Shown: positions 37,997 through 49,168, counted from the first letter of the stretch. The stretch is 64,000 bases of DNA from an uncultured Paracoccaceae bacterium (GCA_937864535.1 CALMJS010000020.1:1-64000); one strand, 5' to 3'. The notes: generated from the letters alone by a model not told the origin. Numbers and translations: made by a program.

Positions 37997-38704
37997 GTGA
38001 TTATTGATCGGCCATGGCTCCGGCGTGTTCCAATGATTCTCGTTCTGGCCGGCGCGATGGTCGGGCTTTGGTTGTTTCGTGACTGGCTCAGTTATGATGC
38101 GCTCCGCGATAACCGTCTTCTGTTGATCGAATTCCGCGAAGCGAATCCTGCGCTGTCGATGATGGTGTTTGTCGCGGTCTATATCGCGATAGTGTCCTTT
38201 TCGCTGCCCGGCGCGACGGTGGCCACGTTGACGGGCGGGTTTCTGTTCGGCGTGTTTCCGGGGGTATTTTTGAATCTCGCCGGGGCGACGATTGGCGCGA
38301 CGGGGCTTTTCCTCGCCGCGAGGATCGGGCTAGGGGACTGGTTGGCGGCGCGGATGCAGGATTCGGATGGCCGGATTGGGCAGCTGAAAAAATCGCTGGA
38401 TCAGAACCAGTGGACGATGCTGTTTTTGTTGCGCTTTGCCCCTGTTGTTCCGTTCTTTGTGGCAAATCTGGTGCCAGCTCTGGTGGCGGTTCCCCTGCAC
38501 AGGTTCGTGATTTCGACCGCGCTCGGGATCATCCCGGGGGCCTTTATCCTGACCTCGATCGGATCGGGGCTGGGCGAGGTGTTCGATCGCGGAACGCTGC
38601 CGGATTTATCCATTTTCAAAGAGCCGAAATTCGTTTGGCCGATTCTGGGGCTGTGTGGTCTGTCGCTCCTGCCTGTTTGGCTGGGCAAACGGCGAAAAAC
38701 ATGA
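37997..38704 (+). CDS. TVP38/TMEM64-family (VTT domain) membrane protein
   Basis: A 235-aa inner-membrane protein of the VTT/DedA-like superfamily. The core motif is seen as SLPGATVATLTGGFLFG with the following GATIGATGLFLAARIGLGDW, and FLLRFAPVVPFFVANLVPAL toward the C-terminus. The start is taken as GTG 37997, eight bases after AGGAG; the frame is open upstream but without a good site. It overlaps the next gene (ATGA). In other bacteria this family is often beside a mercuric-reductase-like flavoprotein, as here. Confidence 0.85.
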   Translation: MIIDRPWLRRVPMILVLAGAMVGLWLFRDWLSYDALRDNRLLLIEFREANPALSMMVFVAVYIAIVSFSLPGATVATLTGGFLFGVFPGVFLNLAGATIGATGLFLAARIGLGDWLAARMQDSDGRIGQLKKSLDQNQWTMLFLLRFAPVVPFFVANLVPALVAVPLHRFVISTALGIIPGAFILTSIGSGLGEVFDRGTLPDLSIFKEPKFVWPILGLCGLSLLPVWLGKRRKT

Positions 38705-40068
38705 GGGCGGGCATGATAGAAACAGATGTGTGCGTGATTGGTGCCGGTTCGGGCGGTCTGTCGGTGGCCGCCGGTGCGGTCCAGATGGGCGCCCGCGTGG
38801 TGCTGATCGAGGGGCACAAAATGGGCGGGGATTGCCTGAACTATGGCTGCGTTCCGTCCAAGGCGCTGCTGGCGGCGGGCCGTGCGGGCATGTCCTACCC
38901 GCAGGCGCAGGCGCATGTGCAGGCCGCGATTGAACAAATCGCGCCGCATGATAGTCAGGACAGGTTCGAGGCGCTGGGCTGTACGGTCATTCGGGGCTGG
39001 GCGCGATTCGTGGCACCCGATCGCGTGGCGGTCGAGGACCAGATCATCAAGTCCCGCCGTTTCGTCATCGCCACGGGTGCGCGGGCGGTGGTCCCGCCGA
39101 TCCCGGGGCTTGATCCGGCTCGGGTGCTCACAAACGAGACGGTTTTTACTGCGGAGCGCCCAGATCATCTGGTGATCCTCGGCGGTGGTCCGATCGGGGT
39201 TGAAATGGCGCTGGCGCATCGGCGTCTGGGATGCCGTGTGACCTTGGTCGATGCCGGTCCGATCCTCGCCAAGGAAGACCCGGAAGCAGCTGACATTGTG
39301 CTGGCGCGGTTGCGATCCTTGGGGGTTGATATCATCGCGAACGCAGCGGTCGAGGCCGTCGAACATCGTGACGGCGTCACGCTGCGGTTGGCTGGGCAGA
39401 TCGTGCGTGGATCGCATCTTTTGGTGGCTGCGGGGCGGCGTGCGTCAGTGGACCGGCTGGATTTGCCCGCGGGCGGCGTTGCCTGCAATGCTGCGGGCGT
39501 TGCGGTCGATAGTGGCCTCAGGTCCGTGTCAAACCGGCGCGTCTATGCGATTGGCGACGCTGCTGGCGGTTTACAATTTACTCATGTCGCGGGGTATCAG
39601 GCCGGCGTTATCCTCCGCTCGATGCTGTTTGGGCTACGGGCGCGTGCGGCGTCCCATCATATTCCGCGCGTCACCTATTGCGAGCCTGAATTGGCACAGA
39701 TCGGCCTGACCGAGGCCGAGGCGCGCCGCACCTATGGCAGCGCGCTGACCGTCGTGCGCCAAGAGTTTGCCGGCAATGACCGCGCTATCGCGCAGGCCAC
39801 GACCGATGGTTTTGCCAAGCTCATGATTCACAAGGGGCGCCCCGTTGGCGTCACGATTGTGGGCCCCAATGCGGGGGAATTGATCGCGACTTGGGCCCTG
39901 GTTATGGCGAATGGGCACAAACTTTCGACCATAACGGCGATGGTTTTGCCCTATCCGACCCTGAGTGAGATTAACAAACGCCTTGTGGGTGCCTATTTTA
40001 GTCCAAAGTTATTCGACAGCCCGCTGGTCAAGCGGGTCGTGGGGCTGGTTCAGCGCTGGGTCCCGTGA
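38701..40068 (+). CDS. Mercuric-reductase-like FAD-dependent disulfide oxidoreductase
   Basis: A pyridine nucleotide-disulfide oxidoreductase of 455 aa from ATG 38701 (451 aa from ATG 38713). Visible are the FAD GAGSGGLSVAAG, the redox pair CLNYGCVPSK, NAD-binding GGGPIGVEMALAH, the second FAD motif YAIGDAAG and the dimerisation domain from about residue 325. It has no N-terminal HMA domain and no vicinal C-terminal cysteines, so true Hg(II) reduction is unlikely. Probably works with the VTT membrane protein encoded just upstream; the substrate is unknown. Confidence 0.88.
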   Translation: MRAGMIETDVCVIGAGSGGLSVAAGAVQMGARVVLIEGHKMGGDCLNYGCVPSKALLAAGRAGMSYPQAQAHVQAAIEQIAPHDSQDRFEALGCTVIRGWARFVAPDRVAVEDQIIKSRRFVIATGARAVVPPIPGLDPARVLTNETVFTAERPDHLVILGGGPIGVEMALAHRRLGCRVTLVDAGPILAKEDPEAADIVLARLRSLGVDIIANAAVEAVEHRDGVTLRLAGQIVRGSHLLVAAGRRASVDRLDLPAGGVACNAAGVAVDSGLRSVSNRRVYAIGDAAGGLQFTHVAGYQAGVILRSMLFGLRARAASHHIPRVTYCEPELAQIGLTEAEARRTYGSALTVVRQEFAGNDRAIAQATTDGFAKLMIHKGRPVGVTIVGPNAGELIATWALVMANGHKLSTITAMVLPYPTLSEINKRLVGAYFSPKLFDSPLVKRVVGLVQRWVP

Positions 40069-40082
40069 AAGGCCGTTGACGG

Positions 40083-41474
40083 ATGTTTAAGACCCTATCG
40101 GGGCGGTTTTTAGTTCTGACGCTGATCTTTGTCATCTTGGCAGAGGTCTTTATTCTGGTGCCGTCGCTGGCCCGCTACCGTCAGGACTATCTGTTGCTGC
40201 GTCTGGAACGGGCGCAGATCGCGTCGCTGGCTCTCTTGGCTGACGATATGATCTCGGACGAGCTTGAGGCCGAGCTGTTGGACAATGCGGGCGTGTTTAA
40301 CGTGGTTTTGCGCCGGGACGAGGTTCGCCAGTTGGCCCTGTCCTCGCCGATTCCCGCGCCGATCGAGGCGACCTACGATATGCGCGCACCGGGGTCCTGG
40401 GCGTTGATCCGCGATGCGCTGATGGTGATGGTCGATTCGACCGATCCGATCATCCGGGTGATCGGCAATCCTGTGCAGGACGGCGGTCTGTTGATCGAAG
40501 TGACGATGGAACAGGGCCCCCTGCGGATGGAGATGTTCGAATACGGGTGGAACGTTCTGTTCATGTCGGCTGCAATCTCGGTCATCACGGCGTTTTTGCT
40601 GTTCGTGGCGGTGCGGCGGTTCCTGCTCTTGCCGATCAAGGCCGTCGTGCGCCACATGACCTATTATGCCGAGGCCCCGCAGGATGCGCGGCGGGTCATC
40701 GACCCACATGCGCGATTGGCTGAACTGCGCGAGGCCGAAGAGGCGCTGCGTAGCGTGCAGACACAGCTAACGGCGGCATTAAAGCAAAAGGACAGGCTGG
40801 CCCAGCTTGGCGAAGGGGTGGCCAAAGTCAGCCACGATCTGCGCAATATCCTGACCTCGGCGCAATTGTTTACGGATCGAATCGAAATCTCCGAGGACCC
40901 TGCGGTCCAGCGTCTGGCGCCGAAGCTGGTGAATTCTATCACCCGCGCGGTGCATCTTTGTGAAAATACTCTGGCGTTCGGTCGTGCCGAAGAGGCGCCG
41001 CCGAATCTCACCCGCTTTCAGTTGTCCGAAATTGTATCCGATGTGATTGATAGCGAACGGTTGGCGGCAGGCGACTATGACCTGTCGTTCTCGGAGGACG
41101 TTCCTGCCGGGCTGACCCTGCGCGCGGACAGTGAACAGATTTACCGGGTTCTCTCGAATCTGGTGCGCAATGCGCGACAAGCCATCGTGGCCACCGGCAA
41201 ATCCGGCGAAATCTGCATCCATGCCGCTGAGACTGAGACGGATTGGGAAATTTCCGTCACCGATACCGGTCCGGGATTGCCGCCGCGCGCCAAAGAACAC
41301 CTGTTTCAGGCCTTCCATGGGGGGGCAACCAAGGGCGGTTCGGGCCTGGGACTGGTCATCGCGGCGGAACTGGTGCGCGGTCATGGCGGCACGCTGTCGC
41401 TGGGCCAGACGGGGCCTGAGGGGACCAGCTTTATGATTTTGTTGCCAAAAGCAGAAATTCTGACCCAAGACTGA
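40083..41474 (+). CDS. Sensor histidine kinase (orphan)
   Basis: A 463-aa membrane histidine kinase. TM helices lie at about residues 10-30 and 157-178, flanking a 125-residue periplasmic domain. A short linker leads to the dimerisation H-box KVSHDLRN (H251), N-box NLVRNARQA, G1 DTGPGLP and G2 GGSGLGL. No response regulator is encoded nearby. The phosphoacceptor is followed by LRN rather than LRTPL, as in HPK4-like kinases. Confidence 0.9.
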   Translation: MFKTLSGRFLVLTLIFVILAEVFILVPSLARYRQDYLLLRLERAQIASLALLADDMISDELEAELLDNAGVFNVVLRRDEVRQLALSSPIPAPIEATYDMRAPGSWALIRDALMVMVDSTDPIIRVIGNPVQDGGLLIEVTMEQGPLRMEMFEYGWNVLFMSAAISVITAFLLFVAVRRFLLLPIKAVVRHMTYYAEAPQDARRVIDPHARLAELREAEEALRSVQTQLTAALKQKDRLAQLGEGVAKVSHDLRNILTSAQLFTDRIEISEDPAVQRLAPKLVNSITRAVHLCENTLAFGRAEEAPPNLTRFQLSEIVSDVIDSERLAAGDYDLSFSEDVPAGLTLRADSEQIYRVLSNLVRNARQAIVATGKSGEICIHAAETETDWEISVTDTGPGLPPRAKEHLFQAFHGGATKGGSGLGLVIAAELVRGHGGTLSLGQTGPEGTSFMILLPKAEILTQD

Positions 41475-41493
41475 AAAAAGTTGTTTTTAGCTC

Positions 41494-41522
41494 TTGCGCT
41501 CCCCACAGCGTAGGGATACATC
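41494..41522 (+). promoter_or_regulatory. Likely promoter of tRNA-Arg
   Basis: TTGCGC (41494-41499), 17 nt, then TACATC (41517-41522), 16 nt upstream of the mature tRNA 5' end. Confidence 0.5.
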
Positions 41523-41537
41523 GCCCCCACTCACCGC

Positions 41538-41614
41538 GGACTGGTAGCTCAGTTGGATAGAGTACTTGACTACGAATCAAGGGGTCGGGGGTTCGAATCC
41601 TCCCCAGTCCGCCA
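41538..41614 (+). tRNA. tRNA-Arg (anticodon ACG)
   Basis: A 77-nt cloverleaf. The acceptor stem GGACTGG pairs with CCAGTCC. The D-loop GCTCAGTTGGATAGAGT, the anticodon stem CTTGA/TCAAG with loop CTACGAA, and the T-arm GGGGGTTCGAATCCTCCCC are all regular. The discriminator is G and CCA is encoded. Anticodon ACG (A34 normally becomes inosine) reads CGN-type Arg codons. Confidence 0.97.
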
Positions 41615-41619
41615 CTTAC

Positions 41620-41656
41620 TCCCAAAAATAGAAAACAAATCAAACGCTTAGGCGTT
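41620..41656 (-). terminator. Terminator of the N-ATPase operon
   Basis: On the minus strand AACGC-CTAA-GCGTT, whose loop contains the atpG stop codon, is followed by TGATTTGTTTTCTATTTTTG. It lies between the convergent tRNA-Arg and atpG. Confidence 0.6.
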
Positions 41657-42460
41657 AACTTGTTCTGTTTTTGGTCGCGTTGACGCGAGTTCGATAACTT
41701 CGGTCGTCATGGCGTCCTGACGGACTTGGCGGAGCCGCTGTTCGATTTCCGCCCTTCGGGATTTCAGGTTGTTTTGTGCGCGGGACATCGCTTCGTTGCG
41801 GGCGCGGTTTTCGATATAGAGCCCTTCGCAAATGGCACGGGCTACTTGGACAAACAGCACCTCTCCCAGCAGATCGACGATCAGGCTCTCGGCGGGAATT
41901 GTTGTCAGACAAGAGGCGGGGCCTGCGGAATCGGGTAGATCGAGCGGCCAGATTTGCCGCAAGCGAATAGGCAGGCCGGTTTCATTGCGGCCAGAGAGCA
42001 CGCGGATGGGGCCGGGCCGCGACAGACTCAGGTTCAGGCATTGGTCAGTGACTGCGCTGGCCAGACTGGGAACAAACCGGGCGGCGGCTGGTAGATCGGC
42101 TGACCAGTCGGGGGCGCGGCCCGCGTCGGCCATCATCTGGATCGTGCGTTTGCCAATGACGATCAGGCCCCCATCGACCGTATCCCGGGCCGCCTGTGCA
42201 ACGCGGGCAGGATATCCGCCGCAAAATCCCTGCGAGGCCCCGATCACGATGGTTGTCCCTGGTCCGGTCATCGGGTTCACCGTTCCGCCGACCCGCGAAA
42301 CCGCAGCGATGATCTGCGCTTCGTATCGTGTAATGGCGTCCAGAGCCGTCCGCGCCTCATGCATATGGCCCGAGGCGATGGCACGCAACGCACCGACCAC
42401 ATCGCCGATGTCATTGACGACCTGTTGGTGGCGCTGAACATCCTCCAGCCGGTCGGTCAT
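41648..42460 (-). CDS. atpG: N-ATPase gamma subunit
   Basis: Central stalk subunit. The 270-aa protein has the gamma ends: an N-terminal coiled coil beginning MTDRLEDVQRHQQVVNDIGDVV and a C-terminal NEAMSRAQNNLKSRRAEIEQRLRQVRQDAMTTEV region. It is divergent from ordinary AtpG and lacks the usual first-helix signature MxSLKxIKxRI, as expected for the N-type. Last gene of the operon, overlapping atpA by 4 nt. Confidence 0.88.
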   Translation of the reverse strand: MTDRLEDVQRHQQVVNDIGDVVGALRAIASGHMHEARTALDAITRYEAQIIAAVSRVGGTVNPMTGPGTTIVIGASQGFCGGYPARVAQAARDTVDGGLIVIGKRTIQMMADAGRAPDWSADLPAAARFVPSLASAVTDQCLNLSLSRPGPIRVLSGRNETGLPIRLRQIWPLDLPDSAGPASCLTTIPAESLIVDLLGEVLFVQVARAICEGLYIENRARNEAMSRAQNNLKSRRAEIEQRLRQVRQDAMTTEVIELASTRPKTEQVNA

Positions 42461-43929
42461 AGCGTTTCAGCCGCTTGGGCGACGAGTTGCGCGCATAGGT
42501 TGCGAATTTCGTCCGTCAGCGGGGCGTCCAGATCGGCAAGGTACGGGTCATTGTCCACACGGGTGGCCACCAGTGTTTTCAGCGCGTTGATCTGCCGAGG
42601 TGTGATCCTATCCAGCACGCCGGCCTCCAGTCCCGCCAAGAGGGCGATCTGTGTCCATGTCGACAGGTGCAGCAGGCGATCCTGAATAAACAGGGCGGCG
42701 ATTCTCTCGCCTCGGATCATGCGGTCGGCCTGTGCCGCGTCGCCAAATCCGCCAAAGCGGGCGAACATCTTCATTTCCAGATACTGCGCATAGTCGAGCC
42801 TGAGGCGGCCAGCGACGGATTTCAGCGCCTTGGACTGGGCTTTGCCGCCGACCCGACTGACCGAGAGACCAACATCCACGGCAGGTCGCTGGTTGGCAGC
42901 AAACAGAGAGGCAGAGGTCACGATCTGCCCGTCCGAGATCGAAATCAGGTTGGTCGGGATATAGGCCGACAGGTTGCCCGCCTCGATTTCCGCGATAGGC
43001 AGGGCGGTGATCGAGCCACCGTTGCGCACCTTGCCTGACCGTTCCAGCAGGCGGGCGTGCAGGTAGAAGATGTCGCCCGGATAGGCCTCGCGTCCCGGAG
43101 GCTGCTGCGCCAACAGCGCCAGTTCCCGGTGCACTGCGGCGTGTTTCGTGAGGTCATCATAGACGATCAGCACGTCTTCGCCCTGATCGCGGAACCATTC
43201 GGCCAGACTGGTCGCGGCAAAGGGGGCCAGCCACCGCAATCCCGGCTCGCCTGCCGGGTCGGCGACCATGACAATCGTCCGGTCCATTGCATTCTGGCTG
43301 CGCAGGGTTTCGATGACGCGGGTTACGGCGGCACTTCGCTGGCCAATCGCTACGTAGATGGTGATCACCGGGCCGCCGCGTTGGGCGAGCATCGCATCCA
43401 CCGCCAGAGAGGTTTTCCCGGTCTGGCGTTCGCCGATGATCAGTTCCCGCTGGCCGCGCCCGATGGCAAACAGGGCGTCGATCACCAGAATGCCGGTCTC
43501 TAGCGGTTTGCTGACAAAGTCGCGTTCGATGATTGTCGGCGCCGGGCGTTCGGCAGGCAGTGTCAGCGAGGTGACCGGATCGGGCAGGCCATCCAATGCC
43601 CGCCCCAAGGGGTCAATCACACGTCCCAGCATTTCGGGCCCGACGGGCACGGACAGGAGGTGTCCTAGTCGCCGGACCGTACAGCCGGCTGCGATGGCAT
43701 CAGATCGGTCGAGAAACGCCGCTTTGATTTCGGCCTCTTCTATCGTCATGACAAAGCCGCGAACGCCGCCGTCAAATTCCAGAACTTCGTTCAGCCCGGC
43801 GCCTCTTAGGCCGGACAGCGAGGCGAGACCATCTGCGATGGCGGTGACGATGCCTCTTTCTTCGATAACTGCGCCAAGCTGGGCCTGTTCCAATCGTTCT
43901 GTCAGCGATGTGACGTCATAGTCAGTCAT
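42457..43929 (-). CDS. atpA: N-ATPase alpha subunit
   Basis: Non-catalytic nucleotide-binding F1 subunit. The 490-aa protein has the P-loop GERQTGKTSLAVDA near residue 170, the VYVAIGQRSAAVTRVIETL segment, DDLTKHA and the PAVDVGLSVSRVGGKAQ signature region. It overlaps atpF by 8 nt at its start. Confidence 0.95.
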   Translation of the reverse strand: MTDYDVTSLTERLEQAQLGAVIEERGIVTAIADGLASLSGLRGAGLNEVLEFDGGVRGFVMTIEEAEIKAAFLDRSDAIAAGCTVRRLGHLLSVPVGPEMLGRVIDPLGRALDGLPDPVTSLTLPAERPAPTIIERDFVSKPLETGILVIDALFAIGRGQRELIIGERQTGKTSLAVDAMLAQRGGPVITIYVAIGQRSAAVTRVIETLRSQNAMDRTIVMVADPAGEPGLRWLAPFAATSLAEWFRDQGEDVLIVYDDLTKHAAVHRELALLAQQPPGREAYPGDIFYLHARLLERSGKVRNGGSITALPIAEIEAGNLSAYIPTNLISISDGQIVTSASLFAANQRPAVDVGLSVSRVGGKAQSKALKSVAGRLRLDYAQYLEMKMFARFGGFGDAAQADRMIRGERIAALFIQDRLLHLSTWTQIALLAGLEAGVLDRITPRQINALKTLVATRVDNDPYLADLDAPLTDEIRNLCAQLVAQAAETL

Positions 43930-44629
43930 TGTTCATCGCCTTGCTCAGTTGGTTCAGGTCATCGGCCAGCGAATTTCGCAAAATGCCGTTATCCGACAGG
44001 ATGTTGATCCCCATGATCAGGGTCGGATCGATCTCGACAGGCGCGGCGATCCCCAAATGCCGGTTGAGCGTCTGGACCTGATCGTCTGACAGGTCGGTGG
44101 CCGAGATGATCCGCAGATTTCCGCCACCCAACAGGGCCTGCCGGTCCGGCTGGTCCATCGTGGCCAGTATTTGCGCGATCCGGTCAACATAGCCATCGAC
44201 ATGACCGGGCTGCGCAGACAGGGCCTTGGTGCTGATCGCGGTGGCGAGTTGGCAAAGCGTAGCCTGTGCCTCGGCGGTGTGGGTCTGCGCCTCTTGGCGA
44301 CGCCGACTGCGTCCGTCTTCGATGATGGTCGCGGCCTCTTGTCTGGCTTGGTCCAATAGCGCCGCGCGTTCGGCCTGTGCCTGTGTGCGGGCCTCGTTCA
44401 GGATCTCGATCCGGGCCTTGCTGGTGGCCAGCGTGGCTGCCTCGGCCTGTTTGCGCGCCTCATCGGCGGCGCGTTCCGCAGCCGTCGCCTGATCCAACAG
44501 GTGCTGGCTCCGGGCCTGACGGGCAGCGATCATCGCGGCCACTGGTCGGAACAGGAAATGCCGCAACAGCGCGACCAAAATGATCGCATTCGCCAGTTGC
44601 AGGGCAAAGGTCGTCCAATCAAACGTCAT
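43922..44629 (-). CDS. atpF: N-ATPase b subunit with delta-like C-terminus
   Basis: Peripheral-stalk subunit. From ATG 44629 (overlapping the atpE stop as ATGA) it is 235 aa, longer than ordinary b (about 156-180). It has one N-terminal TM helix (residues about 7-26), an alanine-rich coiled coil to about 140, and a globular C-terminus. Residues 200-233 ([18 protein letters not shown]...[12 protein letters not shown]) closely resemble the end of the delta/OSCP subunit. There is no atpH in the operon, which fits a b-delta fusion. Confidence 0.85.
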   Translation of the reverse strand: MTFDWTTFALQLANAIILVALLRHFLFRPVAAMIAARQARSQHLLDQATAAERAADEARKQAEAATLATSKARIEILNEARTQAQAERAALLDQARQEAATIIEDGRSRRRQEAQTHTAEAQATLCQLATAISTKALSAQPGHVDGYVDRIAQILATMDQPDRQALLGGGNLRIISATDLSDDQVQTLNRHLGIAAPVEIDPTLIMGINILSDNGILRNSLADDLNQLSKAMNND

Positions 44630-44871
44630 GACACAAACGGGTTCGCGAACAGCAGCAACAGGGCGATAACCAGACAATAAATTGCGGTCGTTTCGATCAT
44701 CGCCAACCCGACAAAGAGCGTGCGGGAAATGGTCCCAGCCGCCTCTGGCTGGCGGGCGATCGCCTCGAGCGCGGCGGCAACGGCGCGTCCTTCGGCCAGC
44801 GCGGGACCGATGGCGCCAAGCCCCACAGCCAAGGCTGCTGCAATGATGCTCACGATTTCAATGTATTCCAT
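44626..44871 (-). CDS. atpE: N-ATPase c subunit (Na+-type signature)
   Basis: Forms the membrane rotor ring. The 81-aa hairpin protein has helix 1 with [19 protein letters not shown], the polar loop ARQPEA (conserved RQP), and helix 2 with the ion carboxylate E60 in MIETTAIY. By alignment with Na+-type rings, E27, E60, T61 and Y65 occupy the ligand positions (Q32, E65, S66, Y70 in Ilyobacter). That suggests Na+ coupling, which still needs experiment. Its start overlaps the atpB stop by one base. Confidence 0.92.
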   Translation of the reverse strand: MEYIEIVSIIAAALAVGLGAIGPALAEGRAVAAALEAIARQPEAAGTISRTLFVGLAMIETTAIYCLVIALLLLFANPFVS

Positions 44872-45560
44872 TAATCGGGGTCCTTTTGCGATGTGGTTTC
44901 ACTCTCTTCGCTGACCGCAGAGCCGATAAAGACCAAGGCGAGGGTGGCGAAAATATAGGCTTGGACAGCGCCGGTCAGCAGATCGAGCGCCATAAACGGG
45001 ATCGGCACCAGCAGGCCGGCCAGCGACAGAACAATCCCGATGACAAAAACGCCGCTCATCACATTGCCGAACAGGCGGACCATCAGCGAAAAATGGCGCG
45101 TGATCTGTTCCAGCAGGTTCAGAGGGATCATCACCCACGACGGTTTGGCAAAGCCGGACAGCCAGCCCCACAGCCCCTTGGCGCGGATGCCCCATGTGAC
45201 GCTGGCGCCAAACACCAGCACAGCCAGCGCCGCGTCGGTTTCCAGATGGGCGGTTGGCGGTTCGACCCCCGGGATCAGCGATGACCAATTCGCGGTCAGC
45301 ACGAACAGCAGCAGGGTTCCGATCAGCGCGCGGAACCGCGCCGGATCACCAACGATGGTCGAGGTGATTTCACTGTCGAGCGTTTCGACCAGCATTTCGA
45401 GGATCGCTTGGGCCCGGCCTGGACCCATGGTCAATCGCCTGGTGATCAGGTGGCTGAGCAACGCCAATGCCGCCATGATCCCCCAAGTCGTCACCACAGA
45501 CCAATGGATCGCCAGTGGACCGATGGTGAACGCAACCGTGGACGTCAGGGGGCTATCCAT
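44871..45560 (-). CDS. atpB: N-ATPase a subunit
   Basis: Stator channel of the membrane sector. The 229-aa protein has about five to six TM helices. The essential arginine lies in [15 protein letters not shown], and the final helix has [17 protein letters not shown]. It ends before atpE with a one-base overlap and its start overlaps atpR. Confidence 0.93.
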   Translation of the reverse strand: MDSPLTSTVAFTIGPLAIHWSVVTTWGIMAALALLSHLITRRLTMGPGRAQAILEMLVETLDSEITSTIVGDPARFRALIGTLLLFVLTANWSSLIPGVEPPTAHLETDAALAVLVFGASVTWGIRAKGLWGWLSGFAKPSWVMIPLNLLEQITRHFSLMVRLFGNVMSGVFVIGIVLSLAGLLVPIPFMALDLLTGAVQAYIFATLALVFIGSAVSEESETTSQKDPD

Positions 45561-45826
45561 TACCGTGCCCGCCGCAGTGCAACGATGCGCCCGATCCCGA
45601 TACCCGCAGCCGCGCCAAGCAGGGGGCCGCTGCCGACTAGGGCGCAGCCGATTAGAAAACCACTCAGAACCGCAAGCCGTCCCATTTGTAGGCCGACGCC
45701 GATCAAACGTCCCGTGACCAGCAGGTCGGTGACCCGCGACAGGGTGGAAAAATGGACCCAGCCCAGCAAAATCCCGAACAGGGTAGCCAGAAGTGTGAGG
45801 ATATAGATCATTGATTTCGCATCCAT
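45560..45826 (-). CDS. atpR: N-ATPase AtpR small membrane protein
   Basis: An 88-aa hydrophobic protein with two to three predicted TM helices (residues about 8-25, 50-70 and 68-82). Its position between AtpQ and the a subunit defines AtpR of N-ATPase operons. An arginine-rich C-terminal tail follows. Its role is thought to be assembly or ion access; nothing in the sequence proves that. It overlaps atpQ by 19 nt. Confidence 0.8.
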   Translation of the reverse strand: MDAKSMIYILTLLATLFGILLGWVHFSTLSRVTDLLVTGRLIGVGLQMGRLAVLSGFLIGCALVGSGPLLGAAAGIGIGRIVALRRAR

Positions 45827-46073
45827 TTTAACGCGACCCAGAACCCGAAGGCCACGCCCGCGACTAGGCCTGCTGCGGCAAAGGTGATCCCTGTGCCCAT
45901 TCGCGCGTCGAGCCAGTTGCCGACATAGGCCCCTGCCAATGTCGGCAAAACGATCATCCAGCCCAGAACGCCGATCTGTCCGAACCGTTTGGCCAGCGAC
46001 GGTTCTGGATCTGCCTTGCGAACACGGTCGAGCGCCTCGGCGCGGCGGGCGGCTTCTTCGGTTGGGTCATCGG

Positions 46074-46077
<4 letters not shown>
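45808..46077 (-). CDS. atpQ: N-ATPase AtpQ (AtpI-like) protein
   Basis: An 89-aa protein with a charged N-terminus (about 30 residues) and two TM helices, with the AtpI-like core FGQIGVLGWMIVLPTLAGAYVGNWLD and a second glycine-rich helix GITFAAAGLVAGVAFGFWVAL. AtpI-type proteins help assemble the c ring. Overlaps atpC by 4 nt. Confidence 0.85.
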
Positions 46078-48047
<1,970 letters not shown>

Positions 48048-48090
48048 CACAGTTGGCGCGATCCGGTCACAAGTCTGTAATGCGCTGAGA

Positions 48091-48114
48091 TATCGCGTGA
48101 ATTTTCACGCGATA
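48091..48114. terminator. Perfect inverted repeat downstream of lacI 1
   Basis: TATCGCGTGAA and TTCACGCGATA (11-bp arms) flank TT. It lies in the lacI 1 to atpD gap, 26 nt after the lacI stop. There is no T run. It could be a stem-loop 3' end for the lacI transcript or a DNA-binding palindrome. Confidence 0.5.
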
Positions 48115-48139
48115 GCATTAGCCTGCCAGTGGCATCAGG

Positions 48140-49168
48140 CTAGATATTTTCAGGCGTAAAGATGTCGAACGGCAGGGTTGTGCGCTGGGTTCCTGCGCCC
48201 TCTCCGCCGTCAATCGCGCGGATCATCGCCTGAATCAGGGTCTGGGCCAGACGTGGGATCGGGTGCGAAATCACCAGATCCAGCGTCCCGTCCAAGAGCG
48301 CGGGTCGGGTCGGTGCGATCAATTCATAGCCAACGACCACCAGATCCTTGGGCTTGCCCGCTTCGCGGATGGCGGCCAGCGCCCCGGTGATACCGCCGCC
48401 GGAAATGAACAACCCCGCGAGGTCGCTATGGCTGGCCAGCAACTCTTGGATCAGGTCGCGCGCCACGGTCGACGATTCAAAGGTCGTCTGCGCTTCGAGC
48501 AGGGTCATGTCGGATTTGTGTTCGCGAAAATAGGACCGGAAGCCGCTCTCGTTCTGGTCCTGGTTCTTGAACCGGTGGTGGCCGACCAGCGTCGCGATTT
48601 TGCCGGGCCGCCGACACAGCCGGTCAAAGGTCCAGGCGGCGGTGCGGCCTACCTTCCAGTTGTCGATCCCGACATAGCCCACATTGCCGTTCGACAGGAT
48701 CGGTGACACGAGCGCAATAACCGGAATCCCCGCGTCGGTCACTTCGTTGATGGCATCGACAATGGTGGGATGCTCTGGCACGACCAGCGCGATGGCCTGA
48801 CAGGATTGTGCCATTTTGCGAATCTGCTCGGCGACCGTTTCGGGCAACAGGTCGCGCATGAACTGCAAATCGAGTTGAACCACAGGTTCAGATTGGTTCA
48901 AACATTCGCGGCTGATGGCCTGCCCCAGATCGTCATAGAACACCCGCCCTTTTTGTTGCAGCAGCACGCCAACCCTGACGGTGGCACGGGCGTTTATAAC
49001 GGCGCTCTTGATCGTTCCAAGTCCATAAAATCCAATTTTTTCAGCAGCTTCATGAACGCGATCCAGCGTTGGCTTGCGCACGTCGCCTGCACCGCGCAAC
49101 ACGCGGTTCACGGTCGAGATTGAGACATCTGCCGCCTCTGCGAGGTCTTTGATCGTGGGTCGCGCCAT
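48140..49168 (-). CDS. LacI-family transcriptional regulator (1)
   Basis: A 342-aa repressor-type protein. The HTH is at the N-terminus (PTIKDLAEAADVSISTVNRVLRG), the hinge helix follows, and the rest is a periplasmic-binding-protein-like sensor domain (GVLLQQKGRVFYDDLGQA...). It is divergent from the hydroxylase/ABC/dehydrogenase operon starting at 49330. By its position it probably controls that operon in response to an imported sugar-like compound or metabolite. Confidence 0.92.
   Translation of the reverse strand: MARPTIKDLAEAADVSISTVNRVLRGAGDVRKPTLDRVHEAAEKIGFYGLGTIKSAVINARATVRVGVLLQQKGRVFYDDLGQAISRECLNQSEPVVQLDLQFMRDLLPETVAEQIRKMAQSCQAIALVVPEHPTIVDAINEVTDAGIPVIALVSPILSNGNVGYVGIDNWKVGRTAAWTFDRLCRRPGKIATLVGHHRFKNQDQNESGFRSYFREHKSDMTLLEAQTTFESSTVARDLIQELLASHSDLAGLFISGGGITGALAAIREAGKPKDLVVVGYELIAPTRPALLDGTLDLVISHPIPRLAQTLIQAMIRAIDGGEGAGTQRTTLPFDIFTPENI

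Noticed and set aside
38701-40068. True mercuric reductase (merA)
   Set aside because: No N-terminal mercury-binding domain, no C-terminal vicinal cysteine pair, and no merR/merT/merP genes nearby.
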